This document shows, piece after piece, positions 1 to 7,926 of a stretch of DNA of 64,000 bases (position 1 is its first letter; every line of letters begins with the position of its first letter). Under the pieces are notes generated by a model. That model was not told the origin of the DNA, searched no databases, and worked only from the letters and a program-made list of their open reading frames with translations. The position numbers were made by a program, and so were the translations under genes. This stretch comes from Bradyrhizobium sp. SZCCT0148 (GTDB lineage Bacteria; Pseudomonadota; Alphaproteobacteria; Rhizobiales; Xanthobacteraceae), in contig NZ_JAFCKT010000008.1 in assembly GCF_018129985.1 (NCBI RefSeq), positions 1 to 64,000 on the forward strand, in the 5' to 3' direction.

Positions 1-218
1 CGCACGTGGCCTCGGGCTCACAGGGACTACCCGCCCTGCCCGCGCCTCTCGTGCCGACGCTGCCGCGTCCACCGCAAGCCCAGCTCGCGAACGTGACGAC
101 TTCACGTCGCCCCTCCTGGGTGAGCCGGGATGGGCGACACATACGCCGAAACCGAATTTCGGTAAAGTGGAATATTTTCGCGCACGTGGATTGACAGCGC
201 GCGACACAGGCAAGGGTC
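1..218. other. Intergenic stretch, no supported gene
   Basis: No convincing gene lies here. An open frame at 6-194 on the plus strand has no recognisable domain, is rich in Pro and Arg, and lacks a good ribosome-binding site. The sequence style resembles intergenic filler common in bradyrhizobia, but I cannot test repetition from one window. Confidence 0.4.
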
Positions 219-292
219 TAGCGCGGATGAGCGCAGCGACATCAGGGATCTCGACAGGCACTGTCACGGTATCGCTGCGTTCACCCGGGCTA
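219..292. repeat. REP-like imperfect inverted repeat overlapping a stop codon
   Basis: The arms at 219-243 and 268-292 are about 25 nt each, start with TAGCSCGG and contain CGCAGCGA, and match with about six mismatches, so the transcript can form a long hairpin. The outermost bases of the right arm (290-292) form the TAG stop of the minus-strand carbamoyl hydrolase gene. I recall this pattern as a widespread bradyrhizobial palindrome family; that recognition is from memory. It may act as a bidirectional terminator or mRNA stabiliser. Confidence 0.6.
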
Positions 293-1258
293 CACGAGTG
301 ACCGCTTCGGCGGCACCGCCGTTCCATCCGCCATCGTCGTCACGCCCTTACGTTCCACGATCATCCCGTAAGCGTGTGGCTGGCGGTGAACGTCGAAATT
401 GAAGGTGGTGCGCTTGTAGGAGTTGCAGAGGTCGAGATCGCAGCGCGCCAGGGCGATCTCGTCGCCCTTGGTCGTGCATCTCGCGATGATCTCGCCCGAG
501 GGCGCGATGACGCAGCTGCCGCCGATGTGGTCGACGCCCTCCTCGACGCCGGCCTTGGCGACGCCGACCACGAAGGTGCCGTTCTGATAAGCGCCGGCCT
601 GCATCACCAGATGGTTGTGGAACAGCGAGAGATCGTCATGCTCGGGCGCGGGCGGATTGTGCACCGGCGTGTTGTACCCGATCATCACCATCTCGGCCCC
701 CTGCAGGCCCAAGACACGGTAGGTCTCGCTCCAGCGGCGGTCATTGCAGATCGCCATACCCATCACGCCGCCGAAGGCATCGACGACGCCGAAGCCGTTG
801 CCCGGCTCGAAATAGCGCTTTTCCAGATGCTGAAATTTCCGCCAGGGCTCGTGCTCGGCATGGCCGGGCAGGTGAACCTTGCGATATCGGGCGACGATCG
901 CGCCGCTCTTGTCGACCAGAATGGACGTGTTGTAGCGCCGGACAATTCCATCCTCGACCGCCAGCTCGGCATAGCCGAGACAGAAGCCGACCCCGAGCTC
1001 GCGCGCGAGATCGAAGAGGGCTCGCGTCTCCGGCCCCGGCATCTCGCGCTCGAAGAAACTGTCGATCTCCGCCTGATCTTCGAAATACCAGCGCGGAAAA
1101 AACGTCGTCAGTGCGAGCTCGGGATACACGATCAGGTCGCAGCCGCACGCCTTCGCCTCGCGCATCAAAGCCAACAGGCGGGTCACGACTTCGGTCCTGC
1201 TCTCGGTCCTGGCGATGGGGCCGAGCTGGCCGGCCGCGATGGTCACAAATCTCGTCAC
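290..1258 (-). CDS. N-carbamoyl-D-amino acid hydrolase-like nitrilase-superfamily enzyme
   Basis: This 322-residue protein belongs to the carbon-nitrogen hydrolase (nitrilase) superfamily and most resembles N-carbamoyl-D-amino acid amidohydrolases, which cleave carbamoyl amino acids to amino acid, CO2 and ammonia. The catalytic triad is visible as Glu47 (YPELAL), Lys127 (YRKVHLPG) and Cys171 (AICNDRRW), with the spacing expected for the family. It is cytosolic, with no signal peptide. The start is a GTG at 1258 preceded by AAGGA seven bases upstream. The stop codon lies inside the palindrome at 219-292. It stands alone, but fits with the amide/urea cluster further right as another C-N bond-cleaving activity. 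The exact substrate is inferred; a beta-ureidopropionase or related amidase is possible. Confidence 0.85.
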   Translation of the reverse strand: MTRFVTIAAGQLGPIARTESRTEVVTRLLALMREAKACGCDLIVYPELALTTFFPRWYFEDQAEIDSFFEREMPGPETRALFDLARELGVGFCLGYAELAVEDGIVRRYNTSILVDKSGAIVARYRKVHLPGHAEHEPWRKFQHLEKRYFEPGNGFGVVDAFGGVMGMAICNDRRWSETYRVLGLQGAEMVMIGYNTPVHNPPAPEHDDLSLFHNHLVMQAGAYQNGTFVVGVAKAGVEEGVDHIGGSCVIAPSGEIIARCTTKGDEIALARCDLDLCNSYKRTTFNFDVHRQPHAYGMIVERKGVTTMADGTAVPPKRSLV

Positions 1259-1533
1259 GCCTGATTCCTTCGTTTTCGGAGTGCGTCGGGCCCGAGCCTA
1301 TCGAGCAGCGCCACGCACGCACAGGCCACCTCGGCCCGCCATCCTGCTGAGGCCCAATCAAATTCCATGCCTGCGGGTATTATCGTGCGGCGCCGCGCAA
1401 TGGCTCGCGACACATCCAGGGACTTCGTTGCCAATCTGCAACGGTTCCCCACGATCTGAAGCCGGACAAAACAAACTCCCATTCCGGCCACGAACCGCTC
1501 TCACAAGGCCGTGAGACTAGCAGGGGAACGACG

Positions 1534-1758
1534 ATGCGTGCACAACGCGTTTGGAAAGTGAATGGGGACGCCAGCATCGGGCAGCTCCAGTCGAGACTGG
1601 ACGATCTGAACAAGCGTCTCGGTCAGCTTGAAAGCCAGCATCCGGATAGCTGGAGGCTGGAAGAACTGAGAGCGAGTGCGCTCAACCTGTCGCGCGAGAT
1701 CGACGACATCCGCTGCGCCGAGGCGACGGCGGCCTTGAGCGAGTTGCTACGGAAGTAG
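1534..1758 (+). CDS. Small coiled-coil hypothetical protein
   Basis: This 74-residue protein of unknown family has charged heptad-like helices (residues about 15-70, rich in Leu, Glu, Arg), suggesting a short coiled coil. The ribosome-binding site AGGGGAA sits six bases before the ATG, which supports real translation. No cysteines, membrane segment or signal peptide are visible. It precedes two other small genes (1839 and 1996) that look stress-related, but nothing shows they share a transcript. No function is assigned. Confidence 0.6.
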   Translation: MRAQRVWKVNGDASIGQLQSRLDDLNKRLGQLESQHPDSWRLEELRASALNLSREIDDIRCAEATAALSELLRK

Positions 1759-1787
1759 AAGGCGCCCGCCGACTCGCAACGCGCGAA

Positions 1788-1812
1788 GGAACCAAGTTCC
1801 GCCGCCGCCATT
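1788..1812 (+). promoter_or_regulatory. EcfG-like general stress promoter candidate
   Basis: GGAAC (1788-1792), a 16-base spacer, then CATT (1809-1812). The alphaproteobacterial general stress sigma factor EcfG recognises GGAAC-N16/17-CGTT, so this is a one-mismatch match. It lies 26 bases before the ATG of the 37-codon frame at 1839, a realistic promoter distance. Confidence 0.4.
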
Positions 1813-1838
1813 GCCCATGCAGAGCATGGAGCATGATC

Positions 1839-1952
1839 ATGACCAGGCACCTGACGCGAGCCGATCTCGTGCGCGGCGTGGCCGGCGCGGTGTCCACGCT
1901 GGTCCTGTGCGCGACGGCAGCTTTCGCTTTTGCGCGCCACTTTGCGTTATGA
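1839..1952 (+). CDS. Putative 37-residue membrane or secreted peptide
   Basis: This short frame begins at an ATG with GGAG seven bases upstream (1828-1831). The peptide has a basic, polar N-terminus (residues 1-12) followed by one hydrophobic helix (about 13-32) rich in Ala, Val and Leu, as in a single-pass membrane peptide or a signal-like leader. An EcfG-like promoter lies just upstream. It ends 43 bases before the next gene, which also carries a terminal membrane helix. The family is unknown; conservation in relatives would decide whether it is real. Confidence 0.4.
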   Translation: MTRHLTRADLVRGVAGAVSTLVLCATAAFAFARHFAL

Positions 1953-1995
1953 GACTTTGGCGTTGTGAAGAAGTTGGCGCAGTGAGGAATTTGGC

Positions 1996-2322
1996 ATGAC
2001 GTCCGACCCCGAAGAGCAGGTGCGGCTGCAAGGCTATGGCGAGATGACGCTGCGCACGGCCGTGACCACGCTGATGTTGCTGGCGCCGCGCGACCGCTCC
2101 GGGACCGCAATCTACCGCGTCCGCGACGATGTGCGTCTGGCGCAAAGCGAGATCGCCGAGCTCGCGTCACACTGGGGCATCGAGCCTTCAGGTGATTTGC
2201 GATCACAGGGGCGATCCTCCGAGCAGCACTGGCCGGACATCGTGCGCCGCATGGTACGCGACGCCCCGCTGCCGGCGTTGATGGTGGCGTTCATGGCGGG
2301 CGTCCTGGTGGCGCGACGGTAA
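1996..2322 (+). CDS. Hypothetical protein with C-terminal membrane anchor
   Basis: This 108-residue protein has GAGGAA seven bases before the ATG. The first 90 residues are soluble and partly helical; the last 15-18 (roughly 92-106, PALMVAFMAGVLVARR) form a membrane segment ending in two arginines. This layout resembles small tail-anchored stress proteins of the ElaB/DUF883 type, but I do not see a diagnostic motif, so no family is claimed. It may be cotranscribed with the small frame at 1839 under the EcfG-like promoter. Confidence 0.65.
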   Translation: MTSDPEEQVRLQGYGEMTLRTAVTTLMLLAPRDRSGTAIYRVRDDVRLAQSEIAELASHWGIEPSGDLRSQGRSSEQHWPDIVRRMVRDAPLPALMVAFMAGVLVARR

Positions 2323-2417
2323 GCCCCTTCGCGCGAGCGGCGGCATCCGCAGCGCAGCAAGCGGTCAGGCACGACACCCGGCCGCCGTAGCGGCCAGGTG
2401 CGCGGTCAAGGACCGTC

Positions 2418-2921
2418 CTAGTGGTGCATCTTCTTCGCGCGCGCCGGCGGCAGCAGCACCGTATCGATGACGTGAATGACACCGTTGGACGCTTCGATGT
2501 CCGGCTGGATGACGCGCGCATCGTTGACGCGGACGCCGAGGCTTCCGTCGACGGCGACGGTCTGCCCCTGAACGGTCGCCACATTGAGCGACTTGCCGGC
2601 GACATCGGCGGCCTTCACGCGCCCCGGAACGACGTGATACTTCAGAATTGCCGCGAGCTTGGACTTGTTTTTCAACAGCGATTCAACCGTTCCGGGCGGC
2701 AACTTGGCGAAGGCCGCGTCGTTAGGCGCAAACACCGTGAACGGGCCCTTGCCCTTGAGCGTCTTCACGAGACCGGCGGCTTTCACGGCCGTCACCAGCG
2801 TGGTGAACGAACCGGCGGAAACCGCGGTGTCCACGATGTCGGCGGCGCGCGCGACGGAAGGACCAAGCAGGCCGGCGACCATGGCCGCTCCGGCCACGAA
2901 CGAGCGAATTGCGGGCGTCAT
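2418..2921 (-). CDS. Secreted fasciclin (FAS1) domain protein
   Basis: This 167-residue protein has a Sec signal peptide (residues 1-26, cleavage after ARA) and a single FAS1 domain covering nearly all the rest. Family hallmarks are visible: FTVFAPNDAAFAKLP in the first conserved box, YHVVPG mid-domain, and the terminal box with GVIHVIDTVLLPP. FAS1 proteins are periplasmic or surface adhesion-type proteins, often stress-induced in rhizobia. I chose the ATG at 2921 because GGAGAA lies just upstream and it gives a clean signal peptide; the frame stays open further upstream to 3110 without support. It is monocistronic, with no partner evident. Confidence 0.9.
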   Translation of the reverse strand: MTPAIRSFVAGAAMVAGLLGPSVARAADIVDTAVSAGSFTTLVTAVKAAGLVKTLKGKGPFTVFAPNDAAFAKLPPGTVESLLKNKSKLAAILKYHVVPGRVKAADVAGKSLNVATVQGQTVAVDGSLGVRVNDARVIQPDIEASNGVIHVIDTVLLPPARAKKMHH

Positions 2922-3184
2922 CAAATTCTCCAGGTGTGTTTCATGCATGCCGAGCGATGGGTGCACGCGATACCGCGCATCCATCGTCCGATCAGTTACG
3001 ATCGACTCCCACGAAACGAAGGGCCGCGACGGCTGGATCACCGGCCGGTTCAAATATCCACCTGGGTCGGATTGTCTCGGCGAGGCAACGGCTCGGAAAG
3101 CCGCGGTCATCGCCGTACCCGCGTCGTCGAGCCGCGCCGCGGTGCCGTGCGAATTCAGGCTCTTGACGGTGCCTCGGGACGGAT

Positions 3185-4036
3185 TCAGCTCAGGGTCTTG
3201 ATCACGAAGTCCTTGAGCCGCTGCGCGGGCAGCGGGAGACGGTCGCGCTCCAGAATCGCGATCTCCGTGTCCTTGAGGTCAGGCATCGGCTTTCCGTCCA
3301 CGACGTGAAGATCGGGAGGTACCATGTCCTTGGGAAGCACCGTGACGCCAAGCCGGGCGCGGACGGCGGCGAGCGTTCCGGCCAGCGATCCGCAGGTGTA
3401 GGCGACCCGCCACGATCGCTTGGCACGATCGAGCGCCTCGGTTGCGCGTTTCCGGTAGACGCAGGGTTTTGGCGAGACTGCCAGCGGCAGGACGCCTTGT
3501 CTGAGATCGACACCACCCGTCACCCAGACCAGCGGCTCGCGCCACACCCGCGTGCCGTGGATCTCAATCGACCGCTCGCGCTTGATCAGCGCCAGATCGA
3601 AGGCACCCTTGCGAAAGCGCTCGATGAGATTCATCGTCAGATCGCAGGTCACTTCGAGGTCGACCTGAGGATAGGCGTGGGCAAACCGGGCGAGTACGTC
3701 GGGAAGATGGCGGGTCGCGAAATCCTCGGGCGCACCAAGGCGAACGAGGCCACGCATCGCAGGCTCCCGGATGCGCGCAACCATTTCGTCATTCAGATCC
3801 AGCATGCGCCGCGCATATTCGAAGAACGTGTCGCCTTCCGCGGTCAACGCGACCGCTTGCGGCGACCTTTCGAGCAGCTTGCCACCGACCAATTGCTCGA
3901 GCCGGCGGATCTGCAGGGATATCGTCGACTGCTGCAATCCGAGCGCCTGCGCGGCGCGCGTGAAGTTGCCCAGCGAAACGATCGTCACGAAGGACCGGAT
4001 GAGGTCGATATCGAGGTTCAGGCGCGAACGGGGCAT
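3185..4036 (-). CDS. LysR-family transcriptional regulator, divergent to sbtA
   Basis: This LysR-type regulator of about 283 residues has an N-terminal winged helix-turn-helix (about residues 6-64, with the signature FTRAAQALGLQQSTISLQIRRLE) and a C-terminal effector domain. Three consecutive ATGs (4042, 4039, 4036) could serve as starts; I chose 4036 because the AAGG at its 5' side is then eight bases away. A longer frame from 4072 would run through the operator. It is transcribed away from the bicarbonate transporter gene, the usual arrangement for a LysR controlling its neighbour. By analogy with CmpR/CcmR of cyanobacteria it may sense carbon status, but that is inference. Confidence 0.88.
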   Translation of the reverse strand: MPRSRLNLDIDLIRSFVTIVSLGNFTRAAQALGLQQSTISLQIRRLEQLVGGKLLERSPQAVALTAEGDTFFEYARRMLDLNDEMVARIREPAMRGLVRLGAPEDFATRHLPDVLARFAHAYPQVDLEVTCDLTMNLIERFRKGAFDLALIKRERSIEIHGTRVWREPLVWVTGGVDLRQGVLPLAVSPKPCVYRKRATEALDRAKRSWRVAYTCGSLAGTLAAVRARLGVTVLPKDMVPPDLHVVDGKPMPDLKDTEIAILERDRLPLPAQRLKDFVIKTLS

Positions 4037-4063
4037 CATCATTGCCTTTTTCAATGATGACCC

Positions 4064-4076
4064 TTGATACAATCAA
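4064..4076. promoter_or_regulatory. LysR box (T-N11-A dyad) between lysR and sbtA
   Basis: TTGATACAATCAA is a perfect 5-bp dyad with a 3-bp centre and fits the T-N11-A rule for LysR recognition. It lies in the short space between the two divergent genes, where an autoregulatory and activating site is expected. On the minus strand a TTGACA (4080-4085) sits next to it and could be a -35 element for the regulator gene. Confidence 0.5.
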
Positions 4077-4138
4077 TTTTGTCAAATGCCAGCGAAAAGC
4101 TATGCAGCCACCACTCTTTCCAGCCCGATGGAGGTCCC

Positions 4139-5110
4139 TTGCTCGCGCTCGCCGTCCAAAATCTCGTGTCACCTGCGGTGCTGTTCTTCGGCATGGGTCT
4201 CGGCGCCTCGCTTGGCCGCTCAGACCTCTCCGTGCCGGAGGCAATTGCACGCTTTCTCTCGCTCTATCTCCTGATCTCGATCGGCTTCAGGGGCGGTGCG
4301 GAAGTCGCCCATCAGGGCGTGACGTCGGAGCTGGCGCTGGCCATCGTGGCCGGCATCGTGTTGTCGGCCGGCTTGCCGTTCATCGCCTACGCCTTGCTGC
4401 GCTACGGTGCGGGGCTGGACCACGTCAACGCTGCCGCCGTGGCCGGTCACTATGGATCGATATCGGCCGTGACGTTCGTTGCCATCACGGGCGCGCTCAC
4501 CCAGCTCGCGCTGCCCTATGACGGTTACATGATCGCGGTCGCGGCCGCGATGGAGACGCCGGCGATCTTCACGGCGCTCGTGATCGCGCGCAGCGGGCAA
4601 GGCCGCGCAAAAGGCGAATTGTCCGGAAATTTCCTGCGCGAGATCGCACTGAACGGCTCGATCGTTGCCCTGCTCGGCGCCTTTGTGGTCGGTTGCATCA
4701 CGGGTGAGCGCGGCATGAGTTCGCTCAAGCCTTTCCTGCTGGATGCATTCCCCGGCTTCCTCTGCGTCTTCCTGCTCGACATGGGCCTGATCGCCGGGCG
4801 TGGACTGCGGGACGGCTGGAGATCGCTCTCTCCCGCCGTGGCAGGGTTTGCCTGGGTGATGCCGCTCATCGGCGCAGCCTTCGCGGCACTGTTCGCCTGG
4901 CTCATCGGCCTATCGGCAGGCAGCACCGCGATCCTGATGACGCTCGGGGCATCGGCTTCCTACATCGCGGTCCCGGCCGCGATGCGGCTTGCCCTGCCCG
5001 CGGCGAACCCGGCCATCGCTCTGACGCTTTCGCTCGGCCTGACATTTCCATTCAACCTGATCGTCGGCATCCCGCTCTACATTGCTGCCGCTCAGATGAT
5101 CGCGCGATGA
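4139..5110 (+). CDS. sbtA: SbtA-type sodium-dependent bicarbonate transporter
   Basis: This 323-residue inner-membrane protein has about ten hydrophobic helices in two halves and matches the SbtA (Sbt_1, formerly DUF897) family. Family features include NLVSPAVLFFGMG near the start, the glycine-rich AGHYGSISAVTFVA segment of the first half and TLGASASYIAVPAAMRLA in the second, the crossover regions expected to bind sodium and bicarbonate. I chose TTG at 4139 because GGAGGT (4130-4135) sits four bases before it; an upstream ATG at 4064 would overlap the LysR box and add a polar tail unlike the family. The PII-like gene follows eight bases downstream. SbtA imports bicarbonate in cyanobacteria; in this heterotroph it may feed carboxylases. 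The substrate is inferred. Confidence 0.88.
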   Translation: MLALAVQNLVSPAVLFFGMGLGASLGRSDLSVPEAIARFLSLYLLISIGFRGGAEVAHQGVTSELALAIVAGIVLSAGLPFIAYALLRYGAGLDHVNAAAVAGHYGSISAVTFVAITGALTQLALPYDGYMIAVAAAMETPAIFTALVIARSGQGRAKGELSGNFLREIALNGSIVALLGAFVVGCITGERGMSSLKPFLLDAFPGFLCVFLLDMGLIAGRGLRDGWRSLSPAVAGFAWVMPLIGAAFAALFAWLIGLSAGSTAILMTLGASASYIAVPAAMRLALPAANPAIALTLSLGLTFPFNLIVGIPLYIAAAQMIAR

Positions 5111-5117
5111 GGACAGC

Positions 5118-5429
5118 ATGCAGATGTTTGCCAAGAAGCGGATTGAAATCCTGATCGAACGGGCTGTGCTGAAGCGACTGACCGACGAACTCGAGCGCAC
5201 GGGCGTGAGTGGCTACTCCGTGGCTCCGCTCGCCGGCGGGCGCGGCCGAGCCGGTCGATGGGAAGCGGACGGCCAGATCGGCGATGCCGCCGGGATGTTC
5301 GCACTATGGTGTATCGTCGATGCGGCCCGGCTGGACGATTTGCTGCAGGTCGTCTTCGCCATCGTTGCCCGGCAGGTGGGCCTCGTTTCCGTCAGCGACG
5401 TTCAGGTGGTGCGGCCGGAGCGATTCTGA
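5118..5429 (+). CDS. sbtB: PII-like regulator of bicarbonate transport (SbtB)
   Basis: This 103-residue PII-like protein lies directly after sbtA, probably in the same transcript. Visible features are an N-terminal beta-alpha unit, a GYSVAPLAGGRGRAGRW segment where PII proteins carry the flexible T-loop and nucleotide-binding glycines, and a final beta strand pair ending in SVSDVQVVRPERF. Cyanobacterial SbtB forms trimers that bind adenine nucleotides (AMP, cAMP, ADP, ATP) and plug SbtA. This copy ends before the cysteine-containing C-terminal loop of some cyanobacterial SbtB, so redox control through that loop is absent. The role is inferred from gene order and fold. Confidence 0.85.
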   Translation: MQMFAKKRIEILIERAVLKRLTDELERTGVSGYSVAPLAGGRGRAGRWEADGQIGDAAGMFALWCIVDAARLDDLLQVVFAIVARQVGLVSVSDVQVVRPERF

Positions 5430-5627
5430 GCCTGCCGACCTCGCGTGGCCATGAGGCAGAGCCGTGCCGTCGAGAGGATTGATTCACCAGGAGCATACTC
5501 GGTCAACTCGTCGGCCCCGAGAAGAATGGCTCGAGATCGATGCAGCCCGAGGACTGGTCCCAGACAGATGCCGTTGAGCAATCCTCCAGCGGATCTTCGC
5601 ATGTCCAATATCGATCCGTGACTCCGT

Positions 5628-7031
5628 TCAATCGATGGGCGCGCGCCGGGTATGCCAGTCCGTTACCGACTGGAAGGCATGACCAGCGCGGGCAAGCACA
5701 TCTTCGGACAGATGGGGGCCGACCAGCTGCATGCTGAGCGGCAGGCCGTCCGACGCCATGCCGTTCGGCAGCGTGATCGTCGGGCTGCCGGAGAAGTCGA
5801 ACACCGCGGTGAAGCGCAGGATACTGAGCAGCACACTCGGGTCGGCGCCGTATTCGCCCATCTTGGTCAGCGTCGGGATCGGCACGGGCATGGTGGGAAT
5901 CAGCAGCAGGTCGACGTCACCGAACAGCGCGGAGAGGCCGCCGCAGAACTTCAGGCGCTCATGATGGATCTGCGCGATCTCGAGGCCGCTCATTGACCTG
6001 CCCTGCTCGATCAGTTGCGCCAGATCGGGGCCGTATTCCGACTTTCGAGACGGATAGGTCTCGAGATGCGCTTCCGCGGTTTCGATCGAGCACATCGGGA
6101 TCCACATGCTGACAAGCTTCTCGTAGGCCGGAAATCTGACCTCGCGGATATCGGCCCCCAGCGCCGCAAGTGTCCGCTCGGCCTCCAGCAGCGCGGCGAC
6201 CACCTGCGGATCGATCCCATCCTGGGTATAGCTGCGGTCCACGCCGATCCGCAGGCCTCGAACGCCGCCTCCGATCCCGGCCAGATAGTTCGGCACCGGC
6301 GCCTGCAGCGCCGTCGGGTCATTGACATCCGCTCCCGCGATCACGCCGAGCATGGCGGCCGCATCGGCTGCGCTCCGGCACATCGGCCCGACATGGTCGA
6401 GCGAGTCCGCCAGCGGAAAGACGCCGTGACGGCTCACGCGTCCCCAGGTCGGCTTGATCCCTGTCAGCCCGCAGGTCGCGGACGGAAACCGGATCGAGCC
6501 ACCCGTGTCGCTGCCGATCGAACCGAAGCAGAGCCCAGCCGAGGTCGCCACGCCCGATCCGCTGGAGGAGGAGCCGACCCAGTAGTCGACATTCCAGGGA
6601 TTGAGCGGCGCCTGATCGTTCGGATGATGGCTGGTATACGCCCCCTCGGTCATCTTCAGCTTGCCAAGCGTGACGGCGCCAGCGAGTTCGAGCCGATCCA
6701 CGATCGTCGCATTGAACGATGGTACAAACCTGGCGTGGATCGTGGTGCCGCCCGCCGTCGGCGCGAAGGTGGTGTAACAGAGATCCTTCAGCCCGATCGG
6801 CACGCCGTGCAGCGGCCCGCGCCAGATCCCTTTCGCGAGCTCGGCGTCACAAACCTTCGCCCGAGCCATGGCGCGCTCGGCAAGGACGAGGGCGTAGCCA
6901 TGAAATCTGCCGTCGAGCTTCTCGATCCGGCTCAGCATGGCCTCCGTCACCTTCGACGGCAGCAGCTCACCCCGGCGGAACAGCTCGGAAAGTTCGGTGA
7001 TCGACTTGTAGTGGATTGGATCTGCTGACAT
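5628..7031 (-). CDS. Amidase-signature amidase (operon-distal copy)
   Basis: This 467-residue amidase hydrolyses amides to acid and ammonia in the cytosol. The Ser-cisSer-Lys triad is visible: Lys82 (GLKDLCY), Ser155 in the GSSSSGSG loop and Ser179 in DTGGSIR. It is a close paralogue of the amidase at the other end of the operon, sharing even the numbering of catalytic residues and a terminal VTDWHxR motif. It is the last gene of the nine-gene minus-strand amide operon, 86 bases after the SDR gene. Other members of this family act on Glu-tRNA, urea derivatives or aryl amides; the transporter and AmiC/AmiR context points to short-chain amides or ureas. The substrate is not proven. Confidence 0.92.
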   Translation of the reverse strand: MSADPIHYKSITELSELFRRGELLPSKVTEAMLSRIEKLDGRFHGYALVLAERAMARAKVCDAELAKGIWRGPLHGVPIGLKDLCYTTFAPTAGGTTIHARFVPSFNATIVDRLELAGAVTLGKLKMTEGAYTSHHPNDQAPLNPWNVDYWVGSSSSGSGVATSAGLCFGSIGSDTGGSIRFPSATCGLTGIKPTWGRVSRHGVFPLADSLDHVGPMCRSAADAAAMLGVIAGADVNDPTALQAPVPNYLAGIGGGVRGLRIGVDRSYTQDGIDPQVVAALLEAERTLAALGADIREVRFPAYEKLVSMWIPMCSIETAEAHLETYPSRKSEYGPDLAQLIEQGRSMSGLEIAQIHHERLKFCGGLSALFGDVDLLLIPTMPVPIPTLTKMGEYGADPSVLLSILRFTAVFDFSGSPTITLPNGMASDGLPLSMQLVGPHLSEDVLARAGHAFQSVTDWHTRRAPID

Positions 7032-7117
7032 CTGACAGCCCTGTTGTTGTCGGAAACGGCTTCACCAACCGGCGCCCCAACGGGCGCGGTCTGGTGACTG
7101 CGCGGCTCGCGATGCGC

Positions 7118-7879
7118 CTAGAACTGCACGCCGCGCGTGAGCGCGCCATCGACCACGAGGTTGGTCCCCGTGATGAAGCTTGCAGCCCTGCTTGCAAGAA
7201 ACACCGCACCGTTCGCCATTTCCTGCGGCGTGCCCATGCGGCCGGTCGGGTTCAGCGCAAGCGCACTCTTGTACAGCTCGGGATTGCCGTCCTTGATCTG
7301 GTGCCAGACCCCACCCTCGAAATAGGTGTTGCCGGGCGAGACCGAGTTGGCCCGGATGCCTTTTCCGGCAAGCTGGAATGCGAGCCCTTGGGTGTAGTGG
7401 ATGATCGCGGCCTTGAACGTGCCATAGGGGCCGCTGGCGAAATCGACCTCGCGGCCCGACACGCTGGAAATGGTGACGATCGCGGCGGCCTCGCTCTTCT
7501 CCAGATATGGCATCGCCGCGTTGACCAACCGCACAGTGCCCATCATGTCAGTGGAGAACTCCTTCTCCCAGCTCTCCTCGTCCTGCCCGATCGACAATGC
7601 GCTGACATTGGCGACGACAATGTCGATGCCGCCGAGCTTTGAGGCCATATCCTCCACCCAGGCCTTCAGTGCCGGGCCGTTGGAGACGTCGACCGAGCTG
7701 CCGAACGCGGCGACGCCCTTCGCCTTGATCGCGGTGACCGCGCTGTCGACATCGGCCTGGTGACGCGCGCAGATGCCGACATTGGCGCCCTCGGCCGCGA
7801 ACGTGTCGGCGATCGCCCTGCCGATGCCCTTGGTGCTGCCGGTGACGAGAACCCTTGCTCCCTTGAGTCCTAGATCCAT
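7118..7879 (-). CDS. Short-chain dehydrogenase/reductase inside the amide operon
   Basis: This 253-residue classical SDR has the NAD(P) motif TGSTKGIG (13-20), an ANVSA segment at the usual NAG position (90-94), catalytic Ser139, Tyr152 and Lys156 (YGTFK), and a C-terminal TGTNLVVDGALTRG. The start at 7879 has AGGGAGGG upstream; a second ATG two codons earlier is also possible. It lies between the ABC ATPase livF-like gene and the distal amidase, all on one strand, so it probably handles a product or precursor of the imported amide, such as an alcohol or aldehyde. The substrate is unknown. A longer open frame through the start exists but reads out of frame across the ATPase gene and is not real. 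Confidence 0.9.
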   Translation of the reverse strand: MDLGLKGARVLVTGSTKGIGRAIADTFAAEGANVGICARHQADVDSAVTAIKAKGVAAFGSSVDVSNGPALKAWVEDMASKLGGIDIVVANVSALSIGQDEESWEKEFSTDMMGTVRLVNAAMPYLEKSEAAAIVTISSVSGREVDFASGPYGTFKAAIIHYTQGLAFQLAGKGIRANSVSPGNTYFEGGVWHQIKDGNPELYKSALALNPTGRMGTPQEMANGAVFLASRAASFITGTNLVVDGALTRGVQF

Positions 7880-7926
7880 GTCCATTCCCTCCCTATCGAC
7901 GACTTGAAAAAATCCGATGCTCTGGT

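Noticed and set aside
374..1264. Long plus-strand open frame opposite the carbamoyl hydrolase
   Set aside because: The minus-strand reading has a complete catalytic triad and a ribosome site; the plus frame has no family resemblance and is an antisense shadow of high-GC coding DNA.
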